Origin: Ruminococcus flavefaciens FD-1 | GTDB lineage: Bacteria > Bacillota > Clostridia > Oscillospirales > Ruminococcaceae | Assembly (NCBI GenBank): GCA_000174895.1 | Contig: ACOK01000111.1 | Span: forward strand, 27,445 to 91,444 | Length of the DNA stretch: 64,000 bases | Reading direction: 5' to 3' | Shown: positions 61,808 through 64,000 of the stretch, piece by piece | Layout: each line of letters begins with the position of its first letter | Numbering within the stretch: the first letter of the stretch is position 1 | The notes under the pieces: model-generated | Told to the model about the DNA's origin: nothing | The model's database searches: none | The model's input: the letters and a program-made list of their open reading frames with translations, nothing else | Translations under genes and position numbers: made by a program

Positions 61808-62032
61808 ATGAACGAGAATAATAAAGAAATAAATGATCCTCAAGTATGGATGTATGTCGCAGCTTGTATTAATCCGTTACTAATGATAGCGTTTGTAATT
61901 ATCTATGTGGTGAATAATAGATTCAAAAAAGCGTTTGAAATATGGATAATCGCACTATTAATAGATATATTATTAGCTTCATTGTTAATAATAATTAGAG
62001 TTGCGATAGCGCATAAAACAGGTGTTATATAA
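61808..62032 (+). CDS. small two-helix membrane protein
   Basis: A 74-residue protein with two hydrophobic helices (MYVAACINPLLMIAFVIIYVV and IWIIALLIDILLASLLIIIRV), separated by a basic turn. Strong AAGGAGG before the ATG. Paired with the XRE gene across an operator, a common layout for phage-like repressor and target gene pairs. Family unknown. Confidence 0.6.
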   Translation: MNENNKEINDPQVWMYVAACINPLLMIAFVIIYVVNNRFKKAFEIWIIALLIDILLASLLIIIRVAIAHKTGVI

Positions 62033-62044
62033 TTATTGATTTAT

Positions 62045-62070
62045 AAAAGGAGCGTAATAGCTCCTTTTTT
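62045..62070 (+). terminator. terminator of the small membrane gene
   Basis: The stem AAAAGGAGC/GCTCCTTTT is followed by TT. Confidence 0.75.
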
Positions 62071-62119
62071 GTTTGACAAAATAACGTAAAAATGATATGA
62101 TAAGCCAAGAGGTGATAAA

Positions 62120-62524
62120 GTGAAATATATATTGATAGCACTGGTTGGACTTATAATAATGATAGGTGCAATGGTATTTCTTTTAAGGAATATCATGCTG
62201 AAAAAGAACGGTGTGCAGACTGAGGCGGAGGTCATAGCAGTCAGCGAGGACACCCGAAAAGGCCGTGGCGGTATGCGCACAGTCAGCGGATATATACATA
62301 CCCTGCGCTATGAAGTCAAAGGCAAAGTGATCGAGGCTAAGGACAGAACAGGCTATGTTCAGCCGTTTTCAAAGGGTTCGGAGCATACTATAATCTACAG
62401 CAGAAAGTCACCGGAGATATTCGACTACGCCGGGCAGATAGACAGAAACATCAGGCTTTTTGGCGGACTTGCGGTTGTGGGAGCTGTTTTTGCGGTCAGA
62501 TTTTTCATGCTTGCAGCTAAATGA
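62120..62524 (+). CDS. DUF3592-like membrane protein
   Basis: A 134-residue protein. An N-terminal helix (ILIALVGLIIMIGAMVFLL), an outside beta domain (TEAEVIAVSEDTRKG and HTLRYEVKGKVIEAKDRTGY, and HTIIYSRKSPEIFDY) and a C-terminal helix match the DUF3592 layout. GTG at 62120 follows AGAGGTG. Lies upstream of the rRNA promoters. Confidence 0.65.
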   Translation: MKYILIALVGLIIMIGAMVFLLRNIMLKKNGVQTEAEVIAVSEDTRKGRGGMRTVSGYIHTLRYEVKGKVIEAKDRTGYVQPFSKGSEHTIIYSRKSPEIFDYAGQIDRNIRLFGGLAVVGAVFAVRFFMLAAK

Positions 62525-62589
62525 TATATGAAACATCATATTATGACATAATGTATAAAAACCCACGAATATAACAAGGATTCTTTTAG

Positions 62590-62618
62590 TTGACAAAGGC
62601 GGAAAAAGGTGCTATAAT
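62590..62618 (+). promoter_or_regulatory. rRNA promoter P1
   Basis: TTGACA, 17 bases, TATAAT. A TAAAGCTG initiation context follows, as in the other copies. Confidence 0.7.
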
Positions 62619-62734
62619 AATAAAGCTGTCGGACGAGAGCAGAACCGGTAAGCCTGCTGGCGCAGCACGGAATGGCTTGGTGGGAAGGCAGTAAGATCAC
62701 GAAAAACTTTTCAAAAGAAATTTTGAAAAAGCAC

Positions 62735-62763
62735 TTGACAAGAACGAGTGAAAGTGATATAAT
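62735..62763 (+). promoter_or_regulatory. rRNA promoter P2
   Basis: TTGACA, 17 bases, TATAAT, then TTAAAGCTG. It is about 145 bases after P1. Confidence 0.75.
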
Positions 62764-62829
62764 ATTAAAGCTGCTTTAAAGAGCGGCGACCACTTGAAAA
62801 AGTTTTTTGAAAAAACTTAAAGAAAAAGC

Positions 62830-62858
62830 TTGACAAAAGACTTTGGAAGTGATATAAT
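62830..62858 (+). promoter_or_regulatory. rRNA promoter P3
   Basis: TTGACA, 17 bases, TATAAT, then TTAAAGCTG. It is nearly identical to P2, and the repeated preceding AAAAAGC suggests duplication. Confidence 0.75.
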
Positions 62859-62923
62859 ATTAAAGCTGTCTCGTAGAGATGGGCCACAGAAAAGAAAATT
62901 TTGAAAAAACTTCTGAAAAGGGG

Positions 62924-62952
62924 TTGACAAAATAAAGGATCTGTGGTATAAT
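62924..62952 (+). promoter_or_regulatory. rRNA promoter P4
   Basis: TTGACA, 17 bases, TATAAT. It is the last promoter before the rRNA leader. Confidence 0.75.
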
Positions 62953-63139
62953 AAAAAAGCTCATCAGCAAAAGTGAGCAACAGCATCTTGAAAATTAAAC
63001 AATGCAAAGAAAGTATAACGACCCTTGAGATTCCGATGAGAGATTCGGAAGGTCAAGTAAAGACTTTAAAACGCAGTAATAACGCAAGCGTTATTGAACA
63101 GGATTAGATATTTAGATCTACGGATTTAATTATACAACT
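62953..63139 (+). other. rRNA operon leader
   Basis: Untranslated leader of about 185 bases. It has the CTTGAAAATTAAACA motif usual before ruminococcal rRNA genes, a hairpin GATTCCGA/TCGGAA near 63030 and a hairpin AATAACG/CGTTATT near 63078. These are likely RNase III/antitermination elements. Confidence 0.6.

Positions 63140-64000
<861 letters not shown>

Overview
The window looks like chromosome from a Ruminococcus-type anaerobic Firmicute (Oscillospirales). The clues are the 5' part of a 16S rRNA gene at the right end, two secreted proteins with dockerin-like segments and Thr-rich linkers, spore-germination genes (spoVAD, spoVAE), an [FeFe]-hydrogenase maturase (hydF), and fermentative malic enzyme and lactate dehydrogenase. 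The genus is inferred from these features. No database search was possible.

Left half (1-22,100), accessory DNA. The right end of one integrated element (1-3748) has a partial STAND-type ATPase gene, a D5/SF3 helicase, a small HTH protein and a tyrosine integrase. It ends in the 3' terminus of a tRNA, the likely attachment site. A chromosomal MATE exporter gene (4087-5417) carries a frameshift. A mobilizable element follows on the minus strand (5452-9771): excisionase, integrase, primase/helicase, MobC and relaxase. Next is a series of gene units (unknown protein; iron alcohol dehydrogenase; ECF sigma plus PASTA anti-sigma). Each unit is followed 14-19 bases after its stop codon by the same ~45-base repeat. 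A third element (about 14,271-22,090) has an integrase translationally coupled to a class II amidotransferase, a 59-residue peptide, an amidoligase and a DUF960 protein. It also carries SRAP, XRE and SLOG/YpsA-like genes.

Middle (22,281-38,130). A large secreted GLUG/dockerin protein is followed by an IS200-type insertion and a minus-strand defence island. The island has a coupled three-gene operon (DUF6361, PLD-family nuclease, large SF2 helicase) and a type I restriction remnant (hsdR, a HEPN/AbiU2-like gene, 3' half of hsdS). An IS110 element abuts the broken hsdS, and hsdM is absent from the window.

Right half (38,130-64,000), mostly core genome: spoVAD-spoVAE, a parS-like site, a P-type calcium ATPase, MazF, an LRR/dockerin protein, hydF with a membrane protein, malic enzyme, L-lactate dehydrogenase and an almost complete arginine pathway (argG, argH, argC, argJ, argB, argD, argF). 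Small unknown genes are interleaved among the arg genes. The argG promoter has two ARG-box-like sites. ArgJ recycles acetyl groups, so the cluster can run glutamate to ornithine to arginine without argA or argE. Four near-identical strong promoters then drive the rRNA operon. Many intergenic gaps hold short GC-rich palindromes ending in CCCTAC.

The most unusual items are the DUF6361-PLD-helicase operon, the amidoligase/amidotransferase/peptide unit tied to an integrase, the repeat-terminated gene units, and a structured non-coding stretch upstream of the IS110 transposase.
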